A stretch of DNA of 64,000 bases from the NCBI GenBank assembly GCA_024699855.1, contig JAMPIQ010000001.1, positions 11,284,001 through 11,348,000 of the forward strand, read 5' to 3'. The stretch comes from Aphelenchoides besseyi (lineage: Eukaryota; Nematoda; Chromadorea; Rhabditida; Aphelenchoididae). Under the pieces are notes generated by a model that saw only the letters and a program-made list of their open reading frames with translations, did not search any database and was not told the origin of the DNA. The position numbers and the translations under genes were made by a program. Below, piece by piece: positions 37,701 to 55,549 of this stretch; within the stretch, counting starts at the first letter, position 1; each line of letters starts with the position of its first letter.

Positions 37701-38647
37701 TGTGAATTAACATCGAATCTCAATTTGCAGTGGTTTAGATTCACTGCTTCAAAAGATGAAATACACGCTCCATACCAAAGCATTACGATAAGACTTTTTG
37801 GTCGTATGTTGTGAAAAATTCAATTTGACTCTTCAGCAAAATACTATCTATTCGCAGTGTCATAAAATTCCACAGCCGTTTGAGTGGAAATGAAACCGAC
37901 GAGTCATGAAGGCAATGAAAAGAAATGAATACCGTAACCCTACGAAAACTTTTCGTTTTTGCTCGCACAGTCGGACGCGAAAAGGGGAAACCGGTCGTCG
38001 AAAAAAGAAACGGAATTGATGGGAACGTTGCGAAAATGACGAGCAAACGACCAAAAGGTTTTGAGTTCGTTCGCCATTGATCTCGCACGAAACTTTTCGG
38101 TTTGTGCCGGAAACCTCGAAAAAACCACAGAGACAGTCAACCGCTGAGATGTTTTTTGTCGATGGCTACGGTGGAAAGAAGGTTGCAGTTGATCGGACGT
38201 CCCGCTGTGCGGTTCGTCGATGCACACCGATTCTCATGACGGACAAATTGGTCGCTCGGATCGGACATATCGACGAGATTAAAAATGCCGACCAACCAAA
38301 AAACTTAATGTTCTCAACAAAATGCCGACGGTTTACGACGGCACGAGTTTTAAGAAAAACGAAGAAACCGATTGACTGAAATCACAAAGTAAATGTAACA
38401 TACCCGAGTTGTCGCTGTCCGATCGGTTTTGATCCCCATTGGTAATGATTTCGCCTTCAGTTTCTTCGGATGTGTTTCTGACTTCCGAGCCATCGGAAGT
38501 TCGAATGTGCAGAACTTGTTGGTGTGGATTGTTTTGAAGAGCGAGAGTCAAATGCGATTGCTGAAGTTGAGTTGCGTTTTGCTGTTCGTTTGTCAGGTTT
38601 TGAATAGCAGTCGAAGTGGACGGTGTTACGTTGTCCGTATTGCTCAT
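34730..38647 (-). CDS. ceh-14: LIM-homeobox transcription factor, LHX3/LIM-3/CEH-14 type
   Basis: Minus strand, in order: an N-terminal exon (38404-38647) rich in N, Q, S and T; LIM1 (about 36.6-36.78 kb, [18 protein letters not shown] ... CLRCADC); LIM2 (about 36.2-36.37 kb, [19 protein letters not shown] ... CFKCVIC); [19 protein letters not shown]; a homeodomain (about 35.2-35.5 kb) starting [19 protein letters not shown] with [38 protein letters not shown]; then a His/Pro/Met-rich tail to the stop at 34730. The linker [14 protein letters not shown] matches LHX3 closely. LHX3-class proteins specify motor and sensory neurons. The first exon is assigned because its 1-nt overhang completes the GAC codon that opens the LIM1 exon. 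The distance (1.6 kb intron) makes that join less certain than the rest. Confidence 0.88.
35569..35576 (-). promoter_or_regulatory. TATA box inside the LIM-homeobox gene
   Basis: TATAAAAG on the minus strand lies about 95 bp before the homeodomain exon, inside the intron that follows LIM2. An ATG for [11 protein letters not shown] sits at about 35472, so a transcript starting here could encode a homeodomain protein without LIM domains. Confidence 0.4.
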
Positions 38648-40883
38648 AGCAAACAGATCGACCGGTCGATTACGAACTTCGATTACTTGAGACGTTGAGA
38701 GTACGACCTGTGCACTTGTGATTCCCGAAGTCGTCGATTTGACGTTACGCCTTCGCGGCGCACGTTCTCGTTGTCGAGGTTTTCGTTGCGTCAGTTTGGC
38801 TGAAATGACTGAAACAACTCGAGAGAATTCGAGAACCCGCGATAGTGATACTTTAATTACATCGAAAATCGTCAATAATCATAAAGAATTTGAAGTGATT
38901 AACCTGCTGACTACGGAGTTAAACGGCTTATCGATAAATCGCTTTCGTCTCTACCGTAACATCGCAAACTCGACAAGACGCGTTGGATAAGAGCGCGTGG
39001 CAAAGAGCCGAAACTTTAAGAGGCGAAGAGATGGGTCGGGAGACACCGGGTGTAAGGAATTCGCGCATTCGCTTCAGCCAATGGTTGACCTCAACTCCGC
39101 CTCAAGTTTTCATTACTTGCGCTTCTCTACGAAAGAGCTGCTCGAATTGATTTCGAATCCTCATCCCGCTGATCGCAAACTCGTATTTCAGCGTCCGACT
39201 ACAAAATGAAAAAACCAATCACTTGCGTTTACAGTAACCGTACAAAACGACTGGATTCCGTTGTGACTATTCGCTTAAGTCAATCGATAACCAAACGGAT
39301 GCAGTTGGACGATGACAGTGAGTTTTTCAGTTTTAAAATTGCCGAGGCTTTAGCAATTGTGTTTAGATTAGCAAAAATTTTAGTCCAAAATTTATAGGGA
39401 AGGTGTTTGGGAAGCTTAAAGATCGATTACACAATCACGGTTCAGTACTTGACTTTCACAATTAAATACTCGAGATTGCAATTTATGGACTATGTGTAAC
39501 ATGTTTCTTTGCACCTTAGTTTCTGTCTAATAAGTGATCAGCGAACGGATAAAAAGCGTTGTACAGCTCAGCATTTCGTAAACCTCTTTACTCAACGTAG
39601 ACAAACGAATCAATCGATTGATTTCGGTCGATAGAACTGGTGCAAAACGAAGAAAACTGAGCTTCAATCAATACACAATGACTCTCTTCAATAAACGACA
39701 AGTGTTAAGTTAAAGTGAGCGGACAAATGTTGTTATCAGAAGCGGGAAAACGTTCATGAAAAACTTGGCCAAGTAGAGCAGTTGAGAACAGAAGCAAAAA
39801 GCGGTTTAACGGCATGACTTTGGGCAAAAGTCGACGAGTCAGGAGACGAGCGATAGTCCAATTTTACTAATGGACAACGGAGTGCCGCTCACCGTAATCC
39901 CGCGCTATTGGCCCGATAGTCAACACACTTCTTTTCACTTCGCTTCAACTCTTGCTCACATTCCTTAGATGCCCACACAACGTCCCGGAGTTTGATTGGT
40001 TGGCAGTAAGAAACAGTTCATATAGCAGTTTAAGACGTTTAGCTGATCGTTTAGTCCATCAAATTTAGTTATTGTTTACGAGCATCATATAAAACTATTG
40101 TACCTATTAGGCAGTGAATCGTACGAGTTGTTAAGTCGATGGTCGTAGTGTGAGGGCAGATGTGCTTTCGGTCGTCATAAGCAAATTGCAAACATGCAAC
40201 ATGATGTGCGAAATAGCGGCAACTTATAAACGAGGCGCAAACGCACCGGAAGCGCAATCGTCTTTTCAAGTCGCCGATCGTCTGTTGGTTTCGAGCAACG
40301 TATTCAATTTCCGACTCGTTTGATTCATGCTATTTGGGACGAAGTTGCGTTCTTCCTTGAATCGAGAACACAAATTGGGCCAAGACGTGGGTAATTTTCG
40401 GGACCGTAAAAATCGTCGAGATGACTTGCGCACCAAAATCCCGCACCTGCTTCAGCAATGGACTTAAGAAATTCCCCAGAGATCATAAGAACACTGGACG
40501 AAGCAATGCGGGAAAATTGGACAATACGCGGACTTCGGCGCAAATTGCGACAAGCGACAGTTTCGTCCATTCAGAGGGACAGTGTTCGGTTGACTCATTA
40601 TCGTAATTTCCGACGAGACTTTCACTTCGCACCATCTGCTATTTGACTGCCAAATGACTCTCACGTAATTTGCACTTTGATCTAATGCACTTTCACTTTG
40701 ATACCAAATGGTGTTTATCATGAAATAATATCAATTTATTGAACGATCGGATTAAAACAAAAAATGAACCTGAATAATTTGAATGCCAATGAGAGCATTT
40801 GATTAGATTGCAGTTTGTTTCTTCAATTAAACTTTGAGTGAACGAGGAAGAGAAGTTGCGAACCGTTGAGGGGGAACAAGTGA
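38648..40883. other. Interval of 2.2 kb without a supported gene
   Basis: Several ORFs of 60-100 codons occur on both strands (for example 38718-38990 plus, 40325-40570 minus), but none shows domains, phased exon partners or family features. It presumably carries the LIM-homeobox promoter and the 3' flank of the LAP gene. Confidence 0.4.
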
Positions 40884-43800
40884 TTACAATGTTGGGATCG
40901 GTGATGCCGGAATATTGTTTAGCCTTTTGATTACTTCTTCACTTCGATTGCTGCTGATCTCCATGGATCGCAAGCGAGCTTGCCTCCAGGCTTGACGTTT
41001 TCTTTGTTCTTCTTCAAGCCCCTCCAAATCGCTCGGTTTACGGTCCAATGAAACGACATCATCGGTTGAAACTAGAAGCAATTGTAAGAAAGAAAGTTGC
41101 TGCGAAATTACCTTGTGGTGAGTAAGTTCCATTTGCTTCGGCTGCACGTCGAGCTCGTTTCTCTGCTTTTGCTGTTCGTACAACCGATGGACCGATGCTG
41201 TTCGTTAGCAGACGTTCGTAATCTTCCGAAGCTTGTGGACTTTCATCGACGTTTTCTGTTTGTTGGCGTTGGGATTCGGCTTCGCGCAATTTCTGCCGAT
41301 CAAAATCGGAAACCAATGGCTTTTTTGGTGGTGGAACTCCAAGCGCAGGCCGAGTAACGCAGTTTTCCGCGATCTGCTCTTCGAAGTTCTTCAACTTGGA
41401 TTTGAAGTCCATTCGTTCGGGCTGCAGCTTTGGTTTCGGAGGCACAAGTGGAGCGCTCGTTGTTGGTTGTTCACGTCCATTCGGCATTCGTGTCGGAATT
41501 CGACTCATCGATGGCGGGACTGGAGAAGATGTTGCAAGCGGGGAGTCTACGCGTTCGTTGAAAACCACATCGTGAACTGATGGATTAGCGGCTCGAACTG
41601 CCGCCGCAATTTCTGCACTGTTCCGTTTCGTTGATGGTTGGGTGAGATTGGTCGACTAAAGAAACTATGTAACTTAAAAAGATCTTCCTCACTTACCATA
41701 TTCTTAACTGCTTGAATCGCAGCTTTGTAGTCAAAATTGGCCAATTCTTGATCTCCAGCCAAATTCAATTGAGAAGTTGCACGACGACGAGGAGGAAGCG
41801 GTGGAGGACTTGAAGGAGGTGACAAATTCTGTGGAAGGTTTTGCAGAAGCGAAGTCAACGAACGTGCATGAGCGAGATTGCTGTTGTATGGCGAACTGAA
41901 AGCCGACTGATGATCTCGTTCCACCACGAGATGCAAGTCGTTAGTTGATCGCAAGAACGCAACAACTTTGTCGTGTGATGCGTTTTTAACGGAGATTCCA
42001 TTCACTGAGCAAATCCGATCACCGACTGACAATTTTCCGGAGATTTGAGCCGGACCATTCGGATTGATTTCGCTGATTCGAATTCGATCATTTGGCGCTC
42101 CACTTCCGGTAACCGAAAAACCAGCAGAACCTTGTCGATCACGTTTCAACGTCAATGAAATGATCTCCGGTGCCATGGAAGTAAGTGGCGATAAACGCGA
42201 AGCCGGGGATCCCGAAGAGTCGAGCTGAGCAATCGGCGCTGAAGTGTGAACAGAGAATGCAGTCGATCGAGGCTCAGCAGCAATCGCGGGTAGATTCGAT
42301 GGTTGTGGATTCGCGTGAATTGATGGAATGTTCATTCTGTTTGTTAAAGAACCATCGATTGGCAGTGTGTCGGCTGTTTCTTCCGCTGAGAGTCTTTCGA
42401 TTTTCACTGAAAAACAGTTACCAGCATCACGCACTAGTTGAAGCACGTCTTCGTGTGGTAAAGCGGTAAAGGTGATGTCGTTTACAGATAAAAGACGATC
42501 GCCAACCAAAAATCCTGCCTTATCAGCTGCAGATCCCGGTGTAATGTGCGAAATGAAAACACAAGAACTTGTATCTCTGTTATTATCACCACCAGCAATC
42601 TTCCAGCCGAGTTCCCCGTTCGCATCGCGTTGAATCTGAATAACACGAGTACGGGCTTTGTAAAACTCGTCGATCTGTATTGTTTCCGGATTCTGACAAT
42701 CCGAATATGTGGACAATGGTCGTCGTTTAAGCACTGAACGTAACGGTCGGCTTTCACTCTCAACTCCATCAATCGGTGTATTTGTATCGGCGATTCCAGT
42801 GAAATCGCCAGAGTTTCTGTTGATTCGATTCTTTGGCGCAAAAGGTTTTGGATGAGGAGTGTCGTAGCGTTCAAATTTGCCGATTGGAATTTTGTCCTCA
42901 TCTTCTTCGATATCCATCATGATGGTTTCGCCTTCGTTTGTATGAATCAATTCCTAAGCAAATGGTGAAAAATTCGGCAGCTTAATCCTCACCTTCGGGA
43001 AACACACACGAGTACCAACAACACAAGATTTCGATGAAACATGTGGAGCTAAATAGTCGAGATGGCTTCTGTACTTCCTACAAATAACTTACGATTCGAT
43101 TGACGATCACTTTGCGGTAGGTAACAGCAAGTGAGTACTTTCACATGACTCACCGGCTCGAAAGTTGGAGTCAATTTCGGCAATTGTGGCTGATGATGTG
43201 AAATCCACAATGCGGACAACGTTTTACGATCGTAAAGAACAGTCAAAGTGTACGGAAGATAAGTGAGATCGTTTTCGGCGACATTAAGTACCTTCAAGTT
43301 CTCCAGCTTTCCGATCTCCATTGGTAAAGTTTTTAGTTTGTTTTGTCGAAGCGCCAAAACGCCCAGAGATTTACAGCCGCCAATCTAAACCTCAAGATCA
43401 GAAGTGAAAATAGCGGAATCTTACAGTTGATGGCAAGTTAGTCAAGTGATTCGAAGAAACATCCAAAAAACTCAGTTTCTCCAAATTTCCGATACTGCTC
43501 GGTAGTTCCTGAAAACAGAAATTTCATGAAAAATGTATTTGAACTTACAACCAATTGGTTCTCGTACAACAACAAGTCACGGAGTTCGTAACAACTGCAG
43601 ATGGCAGGAGTCAAACTGAGAAGACAATTGCGAGTGATTTTGAAGAGCTCCAACTTTTTCATCGAACCAATCGAGCTTGGAACCGCATTGATTTTGTTTT
43701 CACAAAGCGAAAGCTCAAGCAAATTCGACAAATCACCGATATTCTCCGGTAGACCGTTGATCGAATTCTTCGACAGATCCAAACTTCGCAGCGTTTTACA

Positions 43801-44588
43801 ACTGAGCAAACCGGGCGGAATCCCAGTTAAAAGATTTCCTCGCAAATCCAAAATCTCAAGGCTCTGAAGTCCCTCCATTCCATCGGGCTAAGAAGATGAG
43901 TAGTTTTAGTCAACACAGAAATGAACATACCAGTTCCGTCAAATAGTTTTCACACAAATCCAAAACACGAAGTCGTGATAAACGGGCGATTTCGGGCGGC
44001 AAAACTCGGATTTCACAGGTTCCCGCATCCAAATGTTGGAGATTTACAAGTTTGTGAATATCAGATGGCAATTGAGTGAACGAGTTGTTTGAAATGTTCA
44101 AACTCGTCATCATATGCAAATTAACGATCGACTTCGGCAACTCCGGTAGAATGTTTGTGCTAATATTTAGACTCAGTAGATTCACGCAATGTCCCAATTC
44201 TTCGGGCAACTCGACGAACTCTAAACCACGCGTATGAGTCGTAAGTGTTGGTCGATGACTCACCATTCTGTCGCAAATTCAAATCCATCAAAGAATGAAG
44301 GAAACCGATTTCCGGTGGCAAAACTTTAAGTTTGTTTTCGCTGATATCCAACTTTTTCAATTTTAATAATCGGAAAAACTCCTGAACTCAAAATGAAAAT
44401 ACAGTCAAACGCTGATGACTCACCATTGGAAGATGTTCGATTCCGTTAACATTTAAATTCAAATCTTCCAAATACTTTCGTGCCTTGTAGACTTCTTTTG
44501 GCACTTCTTCCAACCGCAGTTGACTGTAGTCCAACGACTCGGGAAGTGCGGAGTGGCAGTTGAAGAGCGGAATACAAAAGAACTTCAT
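40884..44588 (-). CDS. LAP-family protein with LRRs and two PDZ domains (Scribble paralogue)
   Basis: Starts MKFFCIPLFNCHSALPESLD at 44588. Exons at 44424-44588, 44264-44381, 43931-44220, 43549-43887, 43425-43508 and 43093-43384 encode about 15 leucine-rich repeats and the LAP-specific segment ending KVLTC. A linker with FERYDTPHPKP follows. Then come two PDZ domains in the large exon 41.70-42.95 kb: GELGWKIAGGDN ... GDRLLSVND, and GSAGFSVTGSG ... GDRICSVNGISV. A charged tail (QKQAWRQARLRS-like AWRQARLRSMEISSN) runs to the stop at 40884. LAP proteins organise the basolateral membrane and adherens junctions. It has half as many PDZ domains as the neighbouring gene at 45.7-51.0 kb, to which it is a tandem paralogue. 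Confidence 0.9.
44481..44582 (-). repeat. Exon-1 segment shared with the neighbouring Scribble gene (copy A)
   Basis: 102 bp of first exon match 50927-51028 with two mismatches by eye. The bases on the 3' side of the exon and the rest of both genes are strongly diverged. Confidence 0.85.
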
Positions 44589-45741
44589 CGTGCAACTGAC
44601 ACTACTAGCAGCTTAGTATGATAAGTGACATACGATGACTATTGCAAACCCTGCAAATGAGCGTAAGAATGAATTTAAAGGTATAAACAAGTTGAGAGCG
44701 CGCTAACTGCTCGTTTCAGCAGTTCGACTCGTTGACTGTGCGAGCGATGAGTCATCAACCGAAAGCGCCTGCTCTTCCCACCACTCAAGGTCGAATCGGA
44801 CAGTCGAAATGCGCGTTCGCGTTTTTTGATGAGACTCGCGAGAATTGGACGCGTCCGAAGTGGAAATCAAAACCTCGACGTGAGTTTGTCGTTTCGAATT
44901 CGTGACGCGCATAGGGACAGAAGGGCTTTGATGCTTCGCACACGTTTGATTCACGCATTAAAAATGCGCAAAAAACGTTCATGGAATGCGTATCGTCGCC
45001 CGTTTATGTTCTGAACCAGTGCGTTTCTTCGCGAGTGGACGATTGGGATTTTTTCGGAAAAAATGAACGACGATCAAGTGCAGACGTCGTTGATTTCCAA
45101 TCCCCTCACGAATTGCCCTTTTGAGCGCACACGTTCACTCTCCCGAACCAGTGGAAAACAACGCGACCTTTTTGCGCCGATTGATTTCGTTCGTCTTTTT
45201 ACGTTCGCACTGGTTTGTGCTTGTCGTCAACTCTCGGCCTCCCTCTCGACTGTCTACCTCTACCGACTGGTCACTAAGGCGGAGGCCTCCGAGTGACCGC
45301 AAACCCAAAACAACAACCATTCACTCTTTTATTTACGAACAGGTAACGGGGCCGAAAGCTCAAAATATAGAATAAAGGAACTCAGCTTGCGAATTTGTTT
45401 AGGAACCGGTAGTTCGAGAAAGAAACGGGGCTGCAGAGTTGCATGTCCGACGAATAAATTAATTAAGTTAAAGATACCATTGAATATAACTGCCATAAAA
45501 GCCGAGGGGTCATGTCATTAGAAGGTTTGTTGTCAGTTATGAGGAGGTTAAAGCACTGAATTCCGTGAACCGTATGAAAATAAACTTTGGATTCACAACA
45601 AGCAAATGAAATTGAGCGTATACGAAAAATGCACTGACGAAAAACAACATATGTAAGATGATCAACCGTTTTTGTAGAAGTGAATCAAGGCGCTTGAAAC
45701 ATGGAAATTGGAACACAAAATAAATAGTTTGGACGTCCGAG
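44589..45741. other. Intergenic region between the two LAP genes
   Basis: Promoter of the two-PDZ gene and 3' flank of the four-PDZ gene. I see no supported gene; the ORFs at 44703-44982 and 45063-45375 lie on opposite strands over each other. Confidence 0.4.
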
Positions 45742-51034
<5,293 letters not shown>

Positions 51035-53238
51035 TTTGAGTTCTAATGCACGAATCCACTAATCGTAAACAAACTCATTGCTCAGTGAGCAGTTGTGATC
51101 TCGTTTCCATGCTGAAACAAAAGTTCACAAGTAAAAAAGAAAAGGCGCGCAATTTTAATCGTTGGTCGGGTTTTCCGTTTGGGTTGTCCGTCAAAAAAGA
51201 TCAAAATATATTTCACGGGAAACAGAGCACAGAGAATGAACCCGCAACGCTCCATGTCAACACTTCAAAACAACCAAAAGCTCGTTGAAATATCACGCAC
51301 TCGAAAGCACGTGGATCAACGCAGATTTTGACGACCCAAATACACGAAGAAGAACACGACAAGAACCAAGCCGAGACCGACTGCTGCTGCTTTGAAGCAA
51401 AAGAATTGGGAACAAGTAAGACGAGTCATGAACAAAAAACATTCTGTTGCCCGGCCACGTGAATTGCGGCGATTTGCCCCGCTCGAACGACCAAAAAGCG
51501 GATGTAAAACGAGAGAATAAATGATAAGAGTGCCAATTAATTTCCAGACAGCTAATCCGAGCACTTACGAAAATAAATGCTCGCTGCTTTTAACACGTTC
51601 GTATTCGTTACATTCTTCCAAGCTCTTTTTTTGGGTTGTCCCACCGGAAACAACCAATTTAAGAGTACCAACGCAGCGACAAACTAATGGCGCGGTGTCG
51701 AACCGCGTTTCGTTCGCATTGTTCCCGCCAACCGCAACAAGCCCTTTGGCTGGATTATAGCCAGCAGTGGACTTTGGCTCGGGGGTCAACACCACCACCA
51801 CAAGTACTCGTCTGCAGTTGGGCCGAGAAGCAAAACGACCGGAGCCAAAGCGGTTTCGGAGTCCACAGCAAAACGAAGACGGCCGAAGAGCGCTGACTGT
51901 TGGTGCCGATTCATAATTCATAGATGCTCGGTTTCCCGCTTCGACGAGTAATCGTTTGGATGCGATTGAATTAGTCAAAAATCGTTTTTCTAATCGACCA
52001 ACATGCTCATTGCGAAAACCAATCGACTCCAAGAAACGACCGACAGATCGCCTTCTGCAATGTTTCTGTTTATGTAACCGAAAGTCAAATAAAACTGCCG
52101 ATTGACAATTTAAACCCGAGAATCCGATAAATTCTCTTCGCTTTTTCTGACCAACTTGCAAGACAACCACGCGATTCGTACACAAAACGACCGGAGAATC
52201 GACGAGCAGGACGGTCAAGTTCCGAGGAAAAGGCGAAAATTTTGTTAACGTCCGTTGCAACAGCCGCTGATAAAACAATGACGAAGCGCAGGCAACAGTG
52301 CGAGACTATTGGGGGGTCGTAAAAACAGGAAAAGAGTTTGATTTCCGCTAAAAAATAAGACGCCCAAAAGAAGGACGGTTAGAACAATGCCAACAAAGTT
52401 CAGACGAAACGTCCAAATTCGAAAGTCAGAAGAAATTTTCCACTAAATCGCGCGCTCAAATCACGACTGACGTTTGAGAGAGTCGCGCACTTCCTTCGTT
52501 GTTACTCTTACACAACCGAGTGAGACGACTCGAAAAGCGCCACGACGACTAAAAATTCTTTCAGCAGCGAGGAAAAGATGAAAAAATTTTCGCTGTTGGT
52601 CGTCTAACGCGAATTTCGCTTCTTTTGTGCAACAACGTGCGTTTTTACCTTTGCGACTTTTACATGTTGGCGAGGCCAAAAAGCCGTCGGACTGTCGACT
52701 TAATGACCGCTCGAAGTATTCGGAGCTGCGAAGTGGAAATTGGCCACGATCTTTCAATTCAGTGGGGAGTTGAAAAGACGTCAACTTTTGATATTCACAA
52801 TTGATATTCTTAACGAACCCAAAACAATTGATTGACATGTTCATGAAGTTCAAACACATAACAAACTTATACGGAAGTATCCTTGCTATTCGAAACAGCT
52901 CTTGGTTACTTTGCCAACCACACATGAATTTACGATGATCATTTCATTTCGAATCTCAATCCCGGATTTGCAGAGATGCCAATCGACTCGAAAATGATTA
53001 TTGCAATCCATCTGATTGTCAATTTTTGTTGAAGTGCAATACGTTCAATTTCAATCATTTGTATTCGAGATTATCGCAGCGATTTCCGGTTTGTTATTGT
53101 TTACTGAAGTCTCAAAGTATGACGATGTTTGAAGACAATTGCAAAGAATGAATGAATCAAAAATCGGTTACTGTTATTTGGCTTGGCCTCCTGGAGCTTT
53201 GGGGTTCTTTGATAAGATCCAGTAATGAGCACTTGGAT
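51035..53238. other. Intergenic interval with a possible short tail-anchored protein
   Basis: A minus-strand pair of exons (about 51565-51690 and 51316-51384) joins in phase at GTAAGTGC...CTTCAAAG to give a tail with one TM helix (AAVGLGLVLVVFFFVYLG) and a stop at 51316. No start was found in frame. Larger ORFs at 51565-52278 and 52461-52925 (minus) show no domain and read like GC-shifted noise. Confidence 0.25.
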
Positions 53239-54868
53239 CTAATTATTTGCTAAGGTTTTACTTAACATGACTCCACGCAAATGGGATAGGAGCTCATTAA
53301 AAAACGAATTCACTCCGGCATCCTTCTCGAGTATCTTTCTTTCAAAAACGACGGTCAAATGGATACGCTTTTCGACATGAACTGTAAAGAAGGTCTAAAA
53401 ATGATACGATTATCGTCGAACTTCTTCATCCATTTACCTGATTCGATATACTGTCGTACAGATATTTGATTTTTGTGTCAATACCACGTAGCCAAAGATC
53501 CTGAATCAAAGATGTGACTGAAGGGTGCAATTTCTCGAAATTTGTTTTATCATCCGGTCTTTCACAGGGAAAATAGGCAAGTGCTGGGTACTTGCCGTTG
53601 ATGCCGCTGATTGGTTTGCAATAATCAGAACAGTGTTTTTTGAGAGAACGATGATAACGAAATCCTGAAGATTAGAGTAAATGTTGTAAAAACGTTGAAA
53701 CGTACCAAAAAACGGTTCGTTCATTTCCAATCGATTCATGATCAAAACGCAAAGCAGTGGATTGAATCGTCGAACGAAATTTTGGAACATTTGAAGAAAT
53801 GAAATCGGAGTGTTCGAGAAGTTTGGTCGAAAATCAGCATTCGAGGTCGATGTTGTGAATGCCAAATGGAAATAGAGATTGACTTTGGCCATAAGATGAT
53901 TGTAGAAGTAGAAAAACCATCGAACCAACGACAATTTTGATGTGGTTTTCGTTTTGTTTGAGAGATTCAAAGAAAAAAACGATTTCTTGGTCGGTTGTTC
54001 TTGAAACGTAGCATGAGTTAACCAACTTGTCATCTCCGTCTTCAAACTTTTCATCTGCAGTACAGTGTCGAGGATCTACAAAAGGCGAGAACTAGAGGGT
54101 AGAAAAGCTCGTTTACCGAAACATTTAAGAGTCCGTCGTCAATCATGAATGCTTTTCGCAGAACGTTAACTTCCGTACAAAGATTGTCGAATTGAGGCAT
54201 ACGAATCACATTTCGATTGACCGATTTGATTTGCTCGCCAATTGTTTCTAACCGGCTTAGCACTTGTTTGCACAGACCTTGCCAATTGCAACCTAAAGAC
54301 ATCTGCTCAGAACGATTCAAAACCCATAAACGGACCGGAAATTGTGATGTAAAGCTCAATCAAACTTGTTCTCAGATTGACCAGCGCTATGAACTGTCGC
54401 AGAAACAAGATAACAAAGTTCATGTTTGTTTCCTTTGGTTCCAATTCGCAATCGTCCAAACACTTCTCTAATTCCGATCTGCAAAAGCTATTCATCTGAA
54501 GAACACAATCAGTTTTGTTTACCCAATAAGCTGATACGAGTCCCGAAGATTCTCTTTACGAAACGAGAACTTGGACGTGAAAAACAATAAACCAAAATAT
54601 TGAGACTCACAGATCGCTAACTAAAAATCAAACCATTTCAATGGATGAAATAAATGCTGCAGCATACCTGTGTCAACGTGTTGAAAATTGAAGCCCAAAA
54701 CGTAATCTTCTCGTTGGCGTGTTTCTTCCGAACATCCTCAACGTACTCGAGAGCTTTTTCAAATTGAAATTGAGACAAACGAGCGGAAAACTCCTTCACG
54801 ACGAGTTCAATTTGAACTTTCGATGAGTCGCTAACGTCGGCGTTCGAAGTTGATGGTCGATTGTGCAT
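53239..54868 (-). CDS. KICS2 (C12orf66)-like subunit of the KICSTOR complex
   Basis: Several minus-strand exons between ATG 54868 and stop 53239-53241. The N-terminal part (FSARLSQFQFEKALEYVEDVRK, then QYFGLLFFTSKFSFRKENLRDSY) resembles the human KICS2 segment with SFFSRKDSIRTIY. The middle part (NHLMAKVNLYFHLAFTTSTS ... MFQNFVRRFNPLLCVLI) resembles [20 protein letters not shown] and FIRKYDAVNVSLI. The C-terminal part (LPIFPCERPDDKTNFEKLHP ... RIHLTVVFERKILEKDAGVN) resembles the region ending [20 protein letters not shown]. KICSTOR tethers GATOR1 to lysosomes and restrains TORC1. The family call is from memory but rests on three collinear segments. A 3' splice site (GTTTGTTAG) lies 5 bp before the ATG. 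Confidence 0.75.
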
Positions 54869-55549
54869 TTTATCTAACAAACTAATTTTATTTTCTTTAA
54901 CCTGGATGCAACAAAATGACCGTCAGATGAGCATAAGAATTTCTTTTCAAGACCTTAGCTTACGTTCTAATCCACGACAATCATTGAGTTTTGGTTGCAC
55001 AAGCAATGAACAAGATAATCACAAGGTTCCCAAACGTTTTTATTCAGTTCAATTGACATACACGCTTGAAAGAAATGACTGACAGCAATGCGTAAAGAAA
55101 CAACTTAGCCCATACGTCTGTAACATCCTGTAAAATGCCATTGTAGTCAAGCAATTGGCACGAAGATTGTTGAGCATCCAAAACATACCGACAATAGCCC
55201 GAAAACTCGGACAAATGCATTGCGTTGAATCAGGACCTGAAAAAATGGCGTAGCAATCTTTTGCCCAAAGACTTCGTAATCACCATGTAATTGTTGTTGA
55301 ACGACGAAGTTGCTTCTAACAGGTACAGGCGACGTTGTAAAGCAGTCATTGCCGAAGTAAAACGAACGGGGAAATATAAGCAAACTCGAGACGAGTATCG
55401 ACCTCAACAAAATGAATCTCTTCGATCGAAAAATAGTTTGACAAAAGTTGATTCTGCATAAAGTGAAACTTCAAGTTTTTTTGAGAAAATGACAAGGCAA
55501 ATGTTTCTTAAATATCTTTATTTTCATCTATTTTATAATGTCTTTAAGT
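54869..55549. other. Short interval with a possible small minus-strand gene
   Basis: Two overlapping minus frames are open: 55147-55410 (SILVSSLLIFPRSFYFGNDC..., hydrophobic start but no ATG) and one from an ATG at about 55456 (MQNQLLSNYFSIEEIHF...). Candidate splice GTATGT...TTTACAG at about 55186-55125 leads to a stop followed by ATAAA near 55040. I cannot tell the right frame, and no family is recognised. Confidence 0.3.

Noticed and set aside
38077..38379. 100-codon plus ORF inside the LIM-homeobox intron
   Set aside because: No splice partners, no hydrophobic or domain pattern, and the opposite strand is equally open over part of it.
40325..40646. Opposing ORFs of 60-80 codons on both strands
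   Set aside because: Mutually antisense, no family features, no neighbouring exons in phase.
45063..45375. Overlapping ORFs on both strands between the LAP genes
   Set aside because: Low-information Arg/Ser-rich frames on opposite strands, with no splice support.
51680..51710. T-arm-like sequence (GGTGTCGAACCGCG) suggesting a tRNA
   Set aside because: The loop does not fit TTCRANY, and no D-arm, anticodon arm or acceptor stem could be paired around it.
51565..52278. 237-codon minus ORF
   Set aside because: No start context, no domain, and composition unlike neighbouring genes; only its last part may belong to a small spliced gene.
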